Assembly: GCA_011390855.1 (NCBI GenBank)
Contig: JAABRN010000055.1
Location: 1 to 5,783, forward strand
DNA from: Hydrogenophaga sp.
GTDB taxonomy: Bacteria; Pseudomonadota; Gammaproteobacteria; Burkholderiales; Burkholderiaceae_C
Length of the DNA stretch: 5,783 bases
Direction of reading: 5' to 3'
Below the pieces are notes generated by a model that searched no databases, was not told the origin of the DNA, and was given only the letters and a program-made list of their open reading frames with translations. Below are positions 5,485 through 5,783 of this stretch, piece by piece. Within the stretch, counting starts at the first letter, position 1. Every line of letters begins with the position of its first letter. The position numbers and the translations under genes are program-made.

Positions 5485-5783
5485 ATGGGCAAACAAGTGA
5501 GTCACAAGCTGAGAATCGCGGGCTGGGTGGCCATTGGAGCAGTGGCCGGCGCGCTCACCACGGTGCAATTCCAGGCTGTGGCCAGGGGCACCATGGCGCC
5601 ATTGCCGCTGGAAGAGCTTCAGCAGCTTGCCGCTGTATTCGGCATGGTCAAGAGCGACTATGTGGAGCCGGTGGACGAAAAGAAGCTCATATCTGACGCC
5701 ATCACGGGCATGGTCGCAAGCCTGGACCCCCATTCCCAGTACTTCGATAAAAAGTCCTTCAAGGAATTCCGCGAGGGCACCAG
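5485..5783 (+). CDS. ctpA: S41 family carboxy-terminal processing protease, N-terminal fragment cut by window edge
   Basis: The first 99 codons are present and the frame stays open to the right edge. The protein starts MGKQVSHKLRIAG with a basic N-terminus. A hydrophobic segment of about residues 11-28 (IAGWVAIGAVAGALTTVQ) acts as a signal peptide or membrane anchor. Next comes LPLEELQQLAAVFGMVKSDYVEPVDEKKLISDAITGMVASLDPHSQYFDKKSFKEF. The pattern 'FxxxxxxYVexvdexkLixxAixGMvxsLDPHSxyxdxxxF' is the characteristic N-terminal region of CtpA/Prc-type proteases, with LDPHS at 80-84. The PDZ domain and Ser/Lys catalytic dyad lie outside the window, so activity cannot be judged. Such enzymes cleave periplasmic or envelope proteins near their C-termini. 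The start is supported by AGGA 7 nt upstream. The gene lies downstream of gpmA in the same direction and may have its own promoter. Confidence 0.9.
   Translation, partial: MGKQVSHKLRIAGWVAIGAVAGALTTVQFQAVARGTMAPLPLEELQQLAAVFGMVKSDYVEPVDEKKLISDAITGMVASLDPHSQYFDKKSFKEFREGT

Noticed and set aside
5326..5733. 135-codon minus-strand frame across the gpmA-ctpA gap and the start of ctpA
   Set aside because: Antisense to a clear S41 protease N-terminus, with no recognisable domain.

Overview
This window looks like a chromosomal housekeeping segment of a betaproteobacterium, most likely of the Burkholderiales and plausibly the Comamonadaceae. The DNA is GC-rich with strong G/C third-position bias. 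The proteins carry forms I associate with that group: PanC with SIFVNRLQF and FGKKDYQQ, a short SecB, and a 247-residue GpmA starting [12 protein letters not shown]. The lineage is inferred from these remembered family signatures, not from a search.

The layout has three blocks. (1) At the left edge, the first 31 codons of a leftward nadC-like gene (NAD synthesis) diverge from a rightward panB-panC pair (pantothenate/CoA synthesis). (2) panC converges on a four-gene leftward run that is transcribed rhodanese, grxC, secB, gpsA. A perfect 8-bp hairpin separates the two. This run is the same gene set and order as yibN-grxC-secB-gpsA in Escherichia coli. (3) Diverging from the rhodanese gene is gpmA (2,3-bisphosphoglycerate-dependent phosphoglycerate mutase), followed by the start of a ctpA-type S41 processing-protease gene that runs off the right edge.

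The genes serve basic metabolism and envelope or redox upkeep. Their roles are cofactor synthesis (NadC, PanB, PanC), glycerol-3-phosphate supply for phospholipids (GpsA), protein export (SecB), thiol redox and sulfur handling (glutaredoxin 3, membrane-anchored rhodanese), glycolysis (GpmA) and periplasmic proteolysis (CtpA).

I see no mobile element, CRISPR array, tRNA or rRNA, phage gene, or defence or biosynthetic system, and nothing that amounts to a new biological system. Three points deserve a second look. A convincing intrinsic terminator sits immediately upstream of secB inside the apparent operon. gpmA occupies the place that the unrelated gpmM/gpmI holds in enterobacteria, with no envC before ctpA. 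The rhodanese start is better placed at an internal GTG.
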